Source: Burkholderiales bacterium
GTDB taxonomy: Bacteria; Pseudomonadota; Gammaproteobacteria; Burkholderiales; Burkholderiaceae_C
DNA length: 64,000 bases
Direction of reading: 5' to 3'
Assembly (NCBI GenBank): GCA_029268225.1
Contig: JAJUGJ010000001.1
Span: 1 to 64,000, forward strand
The translations under genes were made by a program, and so were the position numbers. Below, one piece after another: positions 1 to 8,919 of the stretch (position 1 is the first letter of the stretch; every line of letters begins with the position of its first letter). The notes beneath the pieces were generated by a model, which saw only the letters and a list, made by a program, of their open reading frames with translations, searched no databases and was not told the origin of the DNA.

Positions 1-766
1 GGGGCGGCCCCACCGGGACGACCGAGAAGAAGAAGGTGACCACGCCCAGCAGCATGGCACCGGGCACACCGGCAATCAGGAAGCCGATGGACGCCAGCAC
101 CCCTTGCGCGAGGGCCGTGCCCAGGATGCCATAGATGACGCCGTTGACGGTCCCCTGCGTGATGTCGATGAGGTAGCCCGAGCGTGCACCCGCCAAGCGC
201 GACAGGGCCACTCGCAAACGCACGGCCAACGCTTCACCGTGCAAAAACAGGAAAAAGGCCAGAAAGACCGAGAGTCCCAGATCCACCACGCCCTTGCCCA
301 CCATCCTGCCGGTGTCCAAGGCCAGCTTCTGCGCAGGGTCGGCCAACTTGCTCAACTCGGTCATCAGGCGTTTGCCATCGTGAGCCAGGCGCTGCCAATA
401 CTCGAACAGCGACTGCCCGATCAACGGCACATCGCGCAGCCAGGCAGGCGCATCAGGCAAGCCACTGTTCATCAGCTCGGAGACCCCGCGCCCCAGTTGC
501 GCCATGCTGTCCGCCAGGCCGAAGGCCAGGGCCGTCACCGGCCCCAAGACGACCAAGGTGATCAGCGCCGTGACCAGGCTCGCCGACCACACGCGCCGCC
601 CCTTCAACATGTGATCGAGCCAGAGCAGCGCCGGCCAGCAGGTTGATGCCAGGATCGCCGCCCAGGCCAGCGAGCTCATGAAGGGCCACAGCACGTAGAC
701 GCAACCAACCCCCAGCAGGGTCAGGGCCACAATGGCCAGAAGCCGGTCAGCGCGAAGTGGGTCCAT
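1..766 (-). CDS. AI-2E family transporter (UPF0118), C-terminus outside the window
   Basis: This is a polytopic inner-membrane protein of the AI-2E exporter/PerM family (established family; substrates vary and cannot be inferred here). The start ATG is at 766 and 255 codons are visible before the window edge. Hydrophobic segments lie at about residues 9-27, 30-47, 62-85 and 165-180, and a pair at about 205-250 carries the family-typical stretch TQGTVNGVIYGILGTALAQG followed by GVPGAMLLGVVTFFFSVVP. It begins 17 bases after the stop of the upstream zinc-ribbon protein, so it is probably co-transcribed with it. Whether the two act together is unknown. The family call is firm; a functional name is not justified. 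Confidence 0.88.
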   Translation of the reverse strand, partial: MDPLRADRLLAIVALTLLGVGCVYVLWPFMSSLAWAAILASTCWPALLWLDHMLKGRRVWSASLVTALITLVVLGPVTALAFGLADSMAQLGRGVSELMNSGLPDAPAWLRDVPLIGQSLFEYWQRLAHDGKRLMTELSKLADPAQKLALDTGRMVGKGVVDLGLSVFLAFFLFLHGEALAVRLRVALSRLAGARSGYLIDITQGTVNGVIYGILGTALAQGVLASIGFLIAGVPGAMLLGVVTFFFSVVPVGPP

Positions 767-783
767 GTGTCAGCGTCGGAAGG

Positions 784-2634
784 TCAGGTGGCGAGAATCG
801 GTTTGCCGCAACTTTCGCAGAAAGCATTGCCGCTGTCATTGACCGTCTCGCAGGCCCCACACACCACCTCCGAAGCAGGCTGCGGAGCCGTCACCTCGAC
901 CGCGGCTGGCACTGGTGTCACCCCGGCAGGCGCTGCCGCCTGCAGCAAGGTCTCTGCGACGATCCCCGAAGCCAAGGCCCCCGCAGCCGGCGCTGCAGCA
1001 GCGCCCAATTGGTTCAATGCGCCCATGGCCGCCATGCGGCGAGCATCTTCATTGGCCGTGGGCGCAATGACAATGCTCTGCTCGCCGGCAAACTGGCGCA
1101 CCAGGTTCTTGAGGTATTCGGCCTCTTTGGGCTGGCTGAGCATGCCGGTGATGATGCGGGGCGTGACACTGCCATGGCTCTGGTGGCCGAAGACCACACT
1201 GCGCAACTGCATCACCCAGACGCGGAAGGTCATGTTCTCGACGTTGACCACCTCACGCTCGGTGAAGACACGGTCTTGCAGACGGTTGCCGATGTCGACC
1301 TTGGAGCGGATGAAGCTGCCCTCCATCTCGACCCAGGTCAGCGTGGACTCGAAGTCGAAACGGCCCCACAGCGTGTGCGCACTGCGGAAGGCATAGCCAC
1401 CGACCGCCACCAGCGACAGGCCCAGCGAGGCAAAGCCCAGCACGGGGCGCCAGTCGGACGTGGGCTCGAAGCGCACCGCGAAGACGACCAGCGCCAACGC
1501 CCCCGCCAGGGTCAGCACCACACCCATCAGGTCAATGACCATCAGCCAGAAGAAGCGTGGGTAGGCCTTGGCCACCGAGAAATCCATGCGCTTGAACGCC
1601 GACGGCGCCATCGGCTGGGTTTCTTCCAGCATCTGGCCCTTGAAGTTGCCGGCACGGCTGCCCAGGTTGATGTTGGGCAGGACGCGCGCATAGCGGCGGT
1701 TGGGGATGCGGTGCGTCCAGTTGCGCTGCATCTCCCGGTCCAGCTCCTGCATCAGCAGGTTGGGGTCGGCGTTGAAGCTGAAGTTGTCTTGCGTATCGAC
1801 CTTGCTGACCGGGGGCGGCGGATCGATGTGGCGCTGCACGGCGATGAAGAACACGCCTTCGATGGCGGCCAGGGCCACCAGGATGATCAGGGCCTGGGTG
1901 CCGAAGCTGGCCCATTCCAGATCAGGCAGGACATGACTGAGAAAGCCCAGGGCCACCGGCCCCAGGATGGCGGCGAGCGTCAGCCCCACGATCTGCTTGA
2001 GGTTGAAACTGACCTTGGCCTGCACATCGCTGCCCGACACGGGCTTGACAGCCATGAAGACCACGAGTGCCAGGAAGAAGGCACCCACCCAGGACTGGAT
2101 GGGCGATCCCCAGACGAAGATCATCGCAACCAGCATGATCAAGAGCAGGAACGCGTACGACGCCAGGTTGGCAAAGCGGTTCTGCAAGACGTTCTGGATG
2201 TAGGCCGGCGCCGTGATCAGGTCCTTGACCAGCGAATACAGCACGCCGTTGAGGGCGCCACTGGGAATGGCGAACTCCAACGCACCCTGACGCACGGTCT
2301 GCATCAGCGTCTTGGCGCCATCGGGCAAGCCCAGTTTGTCGGCGTCCAATTCAGGTGCGAGCCCTGCGGGCTGGCCACGACCGAAGAACACGCGCAACTG
2401 CTGGCCGATGCGCACAAAGTTCCAGGCAGCCAACACCATCATGCCCACGCCCAAGGCCACGGGCACGACGAAACTGCCCAGCGCCTGCTGAGCCAGGTGC
2501 TTGCGCGCCAGGAAGATCAGGGCCAGCGCGCACACCAGCAAAATGGTGGCGCGCACCGCCCACAGGATGTTCTCGACCCGGTAGGGATTGGGGAAATCAA
2601 GCTGCGCTTGTTCGGAGCTGTATTCGTAAGACAT
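784..2634 (-). CDS. large multi-pass membrane protein with C-terminal zinc ribbon, function unknown
   Basis: A 616-residue protein that I cannot assign to a named family. Hydrophobic segments occur at about residues 25-45, 50-70, 140-165, 170-190, 205-225, 232-255, 365-390 and 400-420. Polar cytosolic-looking stretches lie between the sixth and seventh and after the last. An Ala/Pro-rich linker leads to a terminal zinc ribbon with Cys at about 592, 595, 606 and 609 (CxxC-x10-CxxC). It sits 46 bases downstream of a second zinc-ribbon membrane protein and just upstream of the AI-2E permease gene. The shared C-terminal ribbons suggest the neighbouring proteins belong to one process. Translation is intact, with hydrophobicity and codon bias of a real gene. 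Confidence 0.85.
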   Translation of the reverse strand: MSYEYSSEQAQLDFPNPYRVENILWAVRATILLVCALALIFLARKHLAQQALGSFVVPVALGVGMMVLAAWNFVRIGQQLRVFFGRGQPAGLAPELDADKLGLPDGAKTLMQTVRQGALEFAIPSGALNGVLYSLVKDLITAPAYIQNVLQNRFANLASYAFLLLIMLVAMIFVWGSPIQSWVGAFFLALVVFMAVKPVSGSDVQAKVSFNLKQIVGLTLAAILGPVALGFLSHVLPDLEWASFGTQALIILVALAAIEGVFFIAVQRHIDPPPPVSKVDTQDNFSFNADPNLLMQELDREMQRNWTHRIPNRRYARVLPNINLGSRAGNFKGQMLEETQPMAPSAFKRMDFSVAKAYPRFFWLMVIDLMGVVLTLAGALALVVFAVRFEPTSDWRPVLGFASLGLSLVAVGGYAFRSAHTLWGRFDFESTLTWVEMEGSFIRSKVDIGNRLQDRVFTEREVVNVENMTFRVWVMQLRSVVFGHQSHGSVTPRIITGMLSQPKEAEYLKNLVRQFAGEQSIVIAPTANEDARRMAAMGALNQLGAAAAPAAGALASGIVAETLLQAAAPAGVTPVPAAVEVTAPQPASEVVCGACETVNDSGNAFCESCGKPILAT

Positions 2635-2680
2635 AGGCGAAACAGAGATCGTGGGCAGGGACGGGGCGAAGTAGGCCGTT

Positions 2681-3415
2681 TTACTTCAGCTTGTGACCGC
2701 AGCCACCACAGAACACGTCATCAGGGGTGACACCATTGCCGCATTTGGGGCACGCACTCGGTTGAACAGCAGGCTGAGCCGGTGCGGGTGCCGCATCCGG
2801 TCCGTTGAAGACCTGACGCAGCGACGTGGGCGCAGGTCCCGCCATGCGTCCGCCCTGAGGGCCGCTGCCCATGTCCACCTCACCCACATGATCGTCCCGG
2901 TGCTTGATGAGGTTCTCGATCACGCCAATGATCTTGTGCAACTGCACTTCGTTGATCTCCTGGCCTTCGATCACCGAACGCTTGAAAGTGATCGCAGCCA
3001 CCTCACCGGCGGCATCGGTGAAGCCGAAGGTCAGTTGGCGGTTGAGCACGTAGTACAAGCCCGAGATCACCGCACCCAGCACGAAAAAGGCAAACAGGGC
3101 CCATCCGCTTTGCATCGCGCTGCCCAGGAACAGACAGAAACCAAAGATGCCCAAGGCGGTCTTCCAGGGCTTGAAGCGCCCGTAGAAGGTGGAGCAGACG
3201 TGCTCGAAAGTGGTCAGACGGCGAATGAAGCCGGAAAGCGAGCCTTGCTCGAACTCGATGCGGCTGCCGGTCACCTGGAAGGTGGTCGTGGCGTCGATGC
3301 CCAACAGGGAGAAGATGAAACTCCAGAAGCCGCTTTCACGGGCCACCACCTTGACATACGGCTCCCCCGAAGCCGGGTTGGATTTGACGCTCCACGATTT
3401 GATGACCAAGGCCAT
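2681..3415 (-). CDS. two-helix membrane protein with C-terminal zinc ribbon, function unknown
   Basis: A 244-residue protein with no recognised family name. Residues 1-80 form a soluble, beta-rich looking segment. Two hydrophobic helices follow at about 86-103 and 108-127. A second soluble segment (about 130-175) resembles the first in being strand-rich and ends in an amphipathic stretch. A Pro/Ala linker leads to a zinc ribbon with Cys 222, 225, 236 and 239. The ATG at 3415 follows the terminator-like hairpin at 3449-3473. The two soluble segments around a helical hairpin could be membrane-associated PH-like folds, but that is a guess from the hydropathy pattern only. Confidence 0.82.
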   Translation of the reverse strand: MALVIKSWSVKSNPASGEPYVKVVARESGFWSFIFSLLGIDATTTFQVTGSRIEFEQGSLSGFIRRLTTFEHVCSTFYGRFKPWKTALGIFGFCLFLGSAMQSGWALFAFFVLGAVISGLYYVLNRQLTFGFTDAAGEVAAITFKRSVIEGQEINEVQLHKIIGVIENLIKHRDDHVGEVDMGSGPQGGRMAGPAPTSLRQVFNGPDAAPAPAQPAVQPSACPKCGNGVTPDDVFCGGCGHKLK

Positions 3416-3448
3416 GCGATGTTCCTGATGTAGTGATGAGAGAAAGAG

Positions 3449-3473
3449 TAAAAAACCGCCTCGCGAGGCGGTT
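3449..3473 (-). terminator. intrinsic terminator between the lipoprotein gene and the zinc-ribbon genes
   Basis: A perfect 10-bp inverted repeat (AACCGCCTCG/CGAGGCGGTT, 3454-3473) is followed on the minus strand by five T residues. It lies directly after the lipoprotein stop codon (3482). It would split the zinc-ribbon cluster into two transcripts, or attenuate read-through. Confidence 0.75.
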
Positions 3474-3481
3474 GCAAAGGA

Positions 3482-4165
3482 TCAGACTTCCGTGGTTCTG
3501 AGGCGCCCGGCCTTGACGGTGATGCGCTCCATGCCCTTGGTCACACTGGCGTCCGTCACCTTGATGACCGTGATGGGATTGCCCTTGGGAGAGGCCACTT
3601 TGCCCCCCGCCATGTTCACCTTGTTAGCTTTGGCATCGGCCGGCGTCACAGCCACAACGATCTCTGCCGATCCACGCTCGTCGGCCACCCGCTCGGCCAG
3701 GGTTTTGAGCTTACCCATGGCCGCGGTGTACTCGGGTGTGCCCTTGGCCGAGATGGGCAGGTCGAGGCTGACGGAGTCGAAGGTCTTGATCTTTTGCGTG
3801 TTCCCCGTGGCCTTGTCCTTGGCCACGACCTCGACCGTCTTCACCTCTCCCCCACGCGCACGCTGCTGAGGCGGCAGGGACGCCGTCGCCTGAATCGCTT
3901 CCTGACGGATGCGCTCGGCTTCGGCAATTTCTTGCTGACGCGCACGCTCGAAGCCAACCAGTCCGCCGACCACCGCCCCCATGGCGCACCCTGCGGCCAT
4001 GTCCCCTCCGGCCAGTTTGGCCAACAGGGCGCCGCCCGCGCAGCCCAGAGCCCCGCCCACGACGGCGCCGGTGGTCTTGTTGTCCGTGGCACCTGGCCCG
4101 GCCGTGTTGGCGCAACCCGACAGACCCAGGGTCAAAGCGATGGCGGTCAATCCAATCTTGTGCAT
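3482..4165 (-). CDS. glycine-zipper lipoprotein, function unknown
   Basis: A 227-residue predicted outer-membrane or periplasmic lipoprotein. The signal peptide ends in lipobox LSGC with the lipidated Cys at residue 18. The ATG at 4165 is preferred over the one at 4183 because AGGAG lies five bases before it and it gives a short standard signal peptide. Residues about 25-75 contain Gly/Ala repeats (GAVVGGALGCAGGALL and later GAVVGGLVGF) typical of glycine-zipper envelope proteins. A charged helix and a soluble C-terminal domain with alternating strands follow. It begins 14 bases after the stop of the double-zinc-ribbon gene, so the two are almost certainly co-transcribed. The partner or substrate is unknown. 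Confidence 0.85.
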   Translation of the reverse strand: MHKIGLTAIALTLGLSGCANTAGPGATDNKTTGAVVGGALGCAGGALLAKLAGGDMAAGCAMGAVVGGLVGFERARQQEIAEAERIRQEAIQATASLPPQQRARGGEVKTVEVVAKDKATGNTQKIKTFDSVSLDLPISAKGTPEYTAAMGKLKTLAERVADERGSAEIVVAVTPADAKANKVNMAGGKVASPKGNPITVIKVTDASVTKGMERITVKAGRLRTTEV

Positions 4166-4179
4166 GCGTGCTCCTGCTT

Positions 4180-5175
4180 TCATTTCAGCAAATCGTCCAA
4201 AGTCTTGTTGGCCTGATTCAGTTTGGCTTTGTCCAGTTCACGCTGGCGCGCCTGGGCCTGGGCGTCGCGGCGTGCTTGCTCTTGACGCGCCTCCTCTTCC
4301 ACCTTCAGGCGACGGGCCTGGGCCTGAGCGGCTTCGTCCACGCTGGGACTGGGCGGCACCACGATCGACTCGCGTTCGATGATCTCCTGCGTGGCAGGCT
4401 CAGGCACGGGAGGCATGGCCACCGGAGCCGGCACCTCCGCGACGGGAGAGTCAGGCTGTGGCGTCACTTCAGGCACGGATGCCGCCGATGCCTCGGCCGA
4501 GGGCTCGGGCAAGGCCACCTCGTCGGCTGCCGGAGCTGAACTGCGCGAAGTCAGCCACCAGGCGAATGCCCCCAGGACCACGACCGCCGCTGCAGCCGCA
4601 GCCACGAGGACCTTGTTGCCCGAACGGGTGGGCTGCGAGGCGGGCTGAGGCGAAGCAGGCACGGGGCGCTCAACCTTGGGAGAGGGCGAGGCCGCTGGAG
4701 GGGCTGGCTGAGGCACTGAAGGCGCTGGCGATGCCTCAGGCTCCGGCGCGGTGGTCGTTGCCGTGCTTGCTGCCACCACAGGAGTCACCGCCGCGTCGGC
4801 CACAGGCACCTCAGGCGACTCCGCAGGCAATTCAACGGGTGCGGCCACATCAGCAGGCGCAGTGACAACCGGCGCGGCTTCATCCACGGCTGGTGCTGGT
4901 GCTGGTGCTGGTGCTGGTGCTGGTGCTGGTGCTGGTGCTGGTGCTGGTGCTGGTGCTGGTGCTGGTGCTGGTGCTGGTGCTGGTGCTGTGAAAGCATGAC
5001 CGCACTTGCCACAGAACTTCGCCCCGGGCTTGCACGCTGCGCCACAACTCGGGCAGGGCGGCGCCACGGGCTCCATGGGCATCACCTCGGGCGCAGGCAC
5101 CGTCACAGGCTCTCCGCACTTTCCACAAAACCGGGCACCTGCGGCCAGCCCATTCCCACACTTACGGCAATGCAT
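4180..5175 (-). CDS. double-zinc-ribbon, Ala-Pro-repeat single-pass membrane protein
   Basis: A 331-residue protein. Two tandem zinc ribbons open it (Cys 3, 6, 17, 20 and Cys 41, 44, 55, 58). An uninterrupted Ala-Pro dipeptide tract follows, about residues 64-97, encoded by the hexanucleotide repeat described separately. After a Pro/Ala/Val-rich linker comes one transmembrane helix at about 190-212. An acidic linker and a C-terminal charged coiled-coil-like helix rich in Glu, Arg and Gln complete it. The ATG at 5175 is chosen over the TTG at 5178 because it directly gives the MHCRKC ribbon start. Having ribbons on the N-terminal side suggests a cytosolic metal-bound sensor or scaffold linked to the envelope (inference). 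Confidence 0.85.
   Translation of the reverse strand: MHCRKCGNGLAAGARFCGKCGEPVTVPAPEVMPMEPVAPPCPSCGAACKPGAKFCGKCGHAFTAPAPAPAPAPAPAPAPAPAPAPAPAPAPAPAPAVDEAAPVVTAPADVAAPVELPAESPEVPVADAAVTPVVAASTATTTAPEPEASPAPSVPQPAPPAASPSPKVERPVPASPQPASQPTRSGNKVLVAAAAAAVVVLGAFAWWLTSRSSAPAADEVALPEPSAEASAASVPEVTPQPDSPVAEVPAPVAMPPVPEPATQEIIERESIVVPPSPSVDEAAQAQARRLKVEEEARQEQARRDAQAQARQRELDKAKLNQANKTLDDLLK
4889..4987. repeat. hexanucleotide tandem repeat (GCTGGT)n, about 16 copies, in frame
   Basis: About 16 uninterrupted copies of the 6-base unit GCTGGT (plus strand) encode (Ala-Pro)n in the minus-strand zinc-ribbon protein. Copies look identical, which suggests recent slippage expansion. Unit changes would alter linker length without shifting the reading frame. 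Confidence 0.97.
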
Positions 5176-5396
5176 CAAATCTCAACTCTCAAACAGCAAG
5201 GCACAAACGCCCTTCGATGGACGCGCCAAGGCAACCACTGAATTTGTAACGATTATGACAACACCCTGACACAACGGCATCTGAGGCCGACCAAACTACA
5301 ACAGTATCCCGATCAAGGCCCCACGCACCTCCCCTTGACGGGGGTACACATCGTTGTTGCAATGGCGTCGTGTCCCGCTTAGACAGGGTGAAACAC

Positions 5397-6587
5397 ATGG
5401 CGCACCACGACGTCACTCGGCCAGCACCACGCCAACACACGGCCAGTGATGCGGCACACCGGCACCTGGCCTCCTTGCTCGCCCTCGCAGATGTGCGCCT
5501 TGACGGGTCGCGGCCCTGGGACATCCACCTGCTGGCTCACGGCGTTCCCGAACGCGTTCTGGCCCACGGCAACCTGGGACTGGGCGAAAGCTATATGGAC
5601 GGCCTGTGGACATGCGAGCGACTGGATCAGTTGTTTGACCGCCTGCTGCGATCGGACATCGCCTCGCGCGTGCGCAGCCTGAGCACCGCCTGGCACCACC
5701 TGCGCGCGCGCTGGCTGAACCTGCAAACAGAGCACCGTGCCTGGCAAGTGGGGCGCCAGCATTACGACCTCGGCAACGCGTTCTACGCAGCGATGCTCGA
5801 CCGACGCATGACCTACACCTGTGCCTTCTGGGGTGACGCCAGCAGTGGCGCCCCCGACCTCGACACGGCGCAAGAACACAAGCTGGAACTCGTGTGCCAG
5901 AAGCTGGGCCTGCAAGCAGGGATGCACGTGCTCGACATTGGTTGCGGCTGGGGCAGCTTCATGAAGTACGCCGCTGAACGACACGGCGTGCGCTGCACTG
6001 GGGTGACCATCTCTGCCCAACAAGCCGCGCTAGGCCGCACCCTGTGCAAGGGCCTGCCCGTCAGCTTTGAACTCATGGACTACCGCCAACTGAACACGCG
6101 CTTCGATGCCATCGTCAGCCTGGGCATGTTCGAGCACGTGGGGCAGAAGAATCACGGCGTCTACATGGACGTGGTCAAACGCTGCCTGGCGCCAGACGGC
6201 CTGTTCCTGCTGCACACCATCGGTCGCAACGAAGCCGGACATGGCACCGACCCGTGGATCCACAAATACATCTTCCCCAACGGAGAGTTGCCGACCATCG
6301 CCCAAATCGGGCAAGCCTGTGAGCGTCGCTTCGTGGTGGAAGACCTGCACAACTTTGGCGCCGATTACGACCGGACGCTGATGGCATGGCATGAGCGTTT
6401 CGAAGCCGCTTGGCCGCGCTTCGCCGAGCAACTCGGCGAGCGCTTCCACCGCATGTGGCGCTACTACCTGCTCTCATGTGCCGGCGCCTTCCGCGCGCGC
6501 GATGTGCAGCTCTGGCAATGGGTGCTCTCGCATCCGGGCCGACCGGGCGTGTACCCACGCATCTCCACACCGCGGCTCACCTCCTGA
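5397..6587 (+). CDS. cfa: cyclopropane-fatty-acyl-phospholipid synthase family protein
   Basis: A SAM-dependent methyltransferase that converts the cis double bond of unsaturated acyl chains in membrane phospholipids into a cyclopropane ring, acting at the inner face of the cytoplasmic membrane (family knowledge). The protein has 396 residues. The SAM-binding motif VLDIGCGWGS is at about residues 178-187, and the family stretches YDLGNAFYAAMLD and MFEHVG are present. The ATG at 5397 is preferred over an in-frame GTG at 5370 because a purine-rich GACAGGG lies eight bases upstream. It is a single gene with over 200 bp of intergenic DNA on each side. A related methyltransferase acting on another acyl substrate cannot be excluded. 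Confidence 0.9.
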   Translation: MAHHDVTRPAPRQHTASDAAHRHLASLLALADVRLDGSRPWDIHLLAHGVPERVLAHGNLGLGESYMDGLWTCERLDQLFDRLLRSDIASRVRSLSTAWHHLRARWLNLQTEHRAWQVGRQHYDLGNAFYAAMLDRRMTYTCAFWGDASSGAPDLDTAQEHKLELVCQKLGLQAGMHVLDIGCGWGSFMKYAAERHGVRCTGVTISAQQAALGRTLCKGLPVSFELMDYRQLNTRFDAIVSLGMFEHVGQKNHGVYMDVVKRCLAPDGLFLLHTIGRNEAGHGTDPWIHKYIFPNGELPTIAQIGQACERRFVVEDLHNFGADYDRTLMAWHERFEAAWPRFAEQLGERFHRMWRYYLLSCAGAFRARDVQLWQWVLSHPGRPGVYPRISTPRLTS

Positions 6588-6813
6588 GCCGCGCAAGGGC
6601 GAGAGTGACATCGCACTGACTCACATGTTCACCCCCTTTGTCAGATCCAGCGCGACAAAGACACGACTTATGGGGGATTGCCCCCATTCGGGACCCAGAA
6701 GTGACTCGGTACAAAGTCACATTTCCCGATGACTCGCTTCATTTCATGATGCGTGGCCAGCACACCCGGCCTTGACCGTCGTCGCGGATCTCATTTCAGC
6801 CCGAAAGGAATCC

Positions 6814-8844
6814 ATGAACATCCGCACACGTACCTTGCGTCCGCTCACCCTGGCCGTTCTCAGCAGCTGCCTCATGGCTGGCGCCCTCAGCAGCGCCGTC
6901 GCCCAGACCACCACGCTGGGCACACGTGGCACCCTGAGTCAGGCCAACTCGCCCACCACCACCAACCCCTATGCCAACTGGTCCACATACGACCGCAAGG
7001 CCGACTACCCCCGCTCCATCTCCCTGCCGCTGCAGTACATCACCACCAGCAAGGGTGACAAGCTGTCGGTGCGCGTGTCCGTGCCGGCCAATCTGCTGGG
7101 CATGCAGGCCCCAGGCAAGTTCCCGGTCATCCTGACGCAAACCGCTTACCGCAACGGCGTGGGCCAGATCCTGGGCACCATCGCCACGGGTGACACCACG
7201 CTGATCATCGGCGGCAAGGACGACTACATGATCCGCCGCGGCTACATCACCGTGGCCGTCGATGCATGGGGCACCGGCATGTCCACCGGCGAAACCCAGC
7301 TCATCGGTGAAGCCGAGCAAGAGGCCTATGGCGAAGCCGTCAAGTGGGTCACCCAGCAGCCCTGGTTCAACGGCAACCTGGGCTTGGCTGGCACCTCCTA
7401 CCTGGGCATCACCAGCCTGCTGACCGCCAAGCAACAGCACCCGGCCGTCAAGGCCGTGTTCGCTGCTGTGCCCATGGGCGACGCCTACCGCGGCGTGGTC
7501 GGTGTGGGTGGCCTGCTGAACGCGCAGTTCCTGAGCATCTGGCTGCCGCTGACGCACGGCCTGAGCGTGGGCGTGCTCAACACCGCAGAGCAACTGCTCA
7601 ACCCCAAGCTGGCCTCCACCATCAAGCTGGCCAACCAACAGCACATCGACGCCATCGACAGCTGGTACCTGCCCACCGTGAACAACGGTCTGGCCGGCAA
7701 GGTCGGTATCTCGACCGACGATGGCTCGTTCTGGTCGGTGCGCTCCCCGATCGAAGGCTCCAACCAGATCAAGGTACCCACCTTCCTGGTCGGTGGCACC
7801 AACGACATCTTCCAGCGTGACGTGCCCTTGCTGTACGAGCAAATCAAGCACAATGCCAACACCAAGCTGATGGTGCTGCCGGGCTCGCACGTGGGCTCGA
7901 TCCTCAAGCTCATCTCGGGCGCAGAGGGCATCCCCAAGGGTCGCTACCTGCTGCTGCAATGGTTTGACCAGTACCTCAAAGGCATGAACACCGGCGCCGC
8001 CAGCATGCCCACTGTGACCCAGTACGTGCAGGGCTATGGCTCCACCGAGCGCTACGCTCGCGCCACCGACTGGCCGCATCCGCAAATGACCGCCCAGCGC
8101 ATGTACCTGCGTGAAGGCAAGCTGCTGAGCACGCAGGCCCCCACCGCGACAGAGGTGAGCGCTTCCGTGTCGGAACCGCAAGCGCCGGTCGTGACCATTT
8201 CGCGCGGCAACGAAAGCGTCAAGGCGGAGGTCACACTGAACGACGGCAGCAAGTGCTCGAGCAGCTACGACCAGTGGACCCTGGGTATCGCCGGTATCCT
8301 GGGTGGCTCCTGCTACAAGGACGCCAACAAGGTGGAGACCGCCCAAAAGGCTGCCATCTATGAAACGCCTGCACTGTCCTCTGATCTGTACCTGAACGGT
8401 CCGATCCAGGCTGACGTGTGGGTGACCACCACCCGCACCGATGCGGCCCTCGCTGTGCGCGTGGACAGCGTCTCGCCCGATGGCGTGGCCACCCCGATCA
8501 GCACCGGCCTGATGTCGGCACGCTATCGCGCGGTGGACACCAGCCGCTCGCGTTACGTCAACGGCGTCATGATCCAGCCTTGGCATGCCTTCACCGCATC
8601 GTCGGCCCAGCCGGTGGTGCCTGGCCAGCCCATGCTGGTGCCGGTGGAGATCTTCCCGAATGCTGCCCTGATCCGCGCCGGCCACAAGCTGCGCGTGGCC
8701 ATCAGCGCCAGCAACCAGGCGCAAGGCGTGTGGCCGCTGCCGAACCAGGCCAACGCCATTGGTGGCACCACGGTGATCCTCAACAGCGCCGAGCATCCGT
8801 CCAGCATCGTGCTACCGGTGGTGCCCGCCAACACCCTGAATTGA
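6814..8844 (+). CDS. exported CocE/NonD family (S15-type) alpha/beta hydrolase
   Basis: A 676-residue serine hydrolase of the Xaa-Pro dipeptidyl-peptidase/cocaine-esterase superfamily. A Sec signal peptide covers residues 1-31, ending AVA-Q. The catalytic core holds the nucleophile elbow GTSYLG with Ser195, a likely acid Asp331 in GGTND, and His359 in PGSHVG. The C-terminal third is the jelly-roll X-Pro C-terminal domain (LYLNGPIQADVWVTTT and later regions). The ATG at 6814 is supported by AAAGGA upstream and by the signal peptide beginning there. A strong hairpin follows the stop codon, then a lipase-chaperone-like gene 75 bases later. The ester or amide substrate is unknown. Confidence 0.85.
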   Translation: MNIRTRTLRPLTLAVLSSCLMAGALSSAVAQTTTLGTRGTLSQANSPTTTNPYANWSTYDRKADYPRSISLPLQYITTSKGDKLSVRVSVPANLLGMQAPGKFPVILTQTAYRNGVGQILGTIATGDTTLIIGGKDDYMIRRGYITVAVDAWGTGMSTGETQLIGEAEQEAYGEAVKWVTQQPWFNGNLGLAGTSYLGITSLLTAKQQHPAVKAVFAAVPMGDAYRGVVGVGGLLNAQFLSIWLPLTHGLSVGVLNTAEQLLNPKLASTIKLANQQHIDAIDSWYLPTVNNGLAGKVGISTDDGSFWSVRSPIEGSNQIKVPTFLVGGTNDIFQRDVPLLYEQIKHNANTKLMVLPGSHVGSILKLISGAEGIPKGRYLLLQWFDQYLKGMNTGAASMPTVTQYVQGYGSTERYARATDWPHPQMTAQRMYLREGKLLSTQAPTATEVSASVSEPQAPVVTISRGNESVKAEVTLNDGSKCSSSYDQWTLGIAGILGGSCYKDANKVETAQKAAIYETPALSSDLYLNGPIQADVWVTTTRTDAALAVRVDSVSPDGVATPISTGLMSARYRAVDTSRSRYVNGVMIQPWHAFTASSAQPVVPGQPMLVPVEIFPNAALIRAGHKLRVAISASNQAQGVWPLPNQANAIGGTTVILNSAEHPSSIVLPVVPANTLN

Positions 8845-8870
8845 TCTGAACTCACCTCAGTGGTAGAACA

Positions 8871-8910
8871 ACAGGGCCCGATGTCGTGAAATCACGGCAT
8901 CGGGCCCTGT
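8871..8910 (+). terminator. long hairpin after the CocE-type hydrolase gene
   Basis: A 19-bp stem (ACAGGGCCCGATGTCGTGA paired to its complement with one G-T wobble) with a two-base loop, 26 bases after the hydrolase stop. There is no T-run, so it may act as a partial terminator or mRNA-stabilising hairpin between the hydrolase and the downstream gene. Confidence 0.65.
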
Positions 8911-8919
8911 GCACATGTC

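Noticed and set aside
757-2730. Long plus-strand open frame (657 codons) opposite the zinc-ribbon membrane protein
   Set aside because: It lies antisense to a gene with clear membrane segments and zinc ribbon, and its product is a His/Gln/Arg/Asp-rich low-complexity sequence typical of GC-rich antisense frames.
4889-4987. CRISPR-like array
   Set aside because: The repeat unit is six bases with no spacers; it is a coding tandem repeat.
6796-8796. Minus-strand open frame of 666 codons opposite the CocE-type hydrolase
   Set aside because: The plus-strand product has a signal peptide and catalytic motifs; the antisense product has no domain and biased composition.
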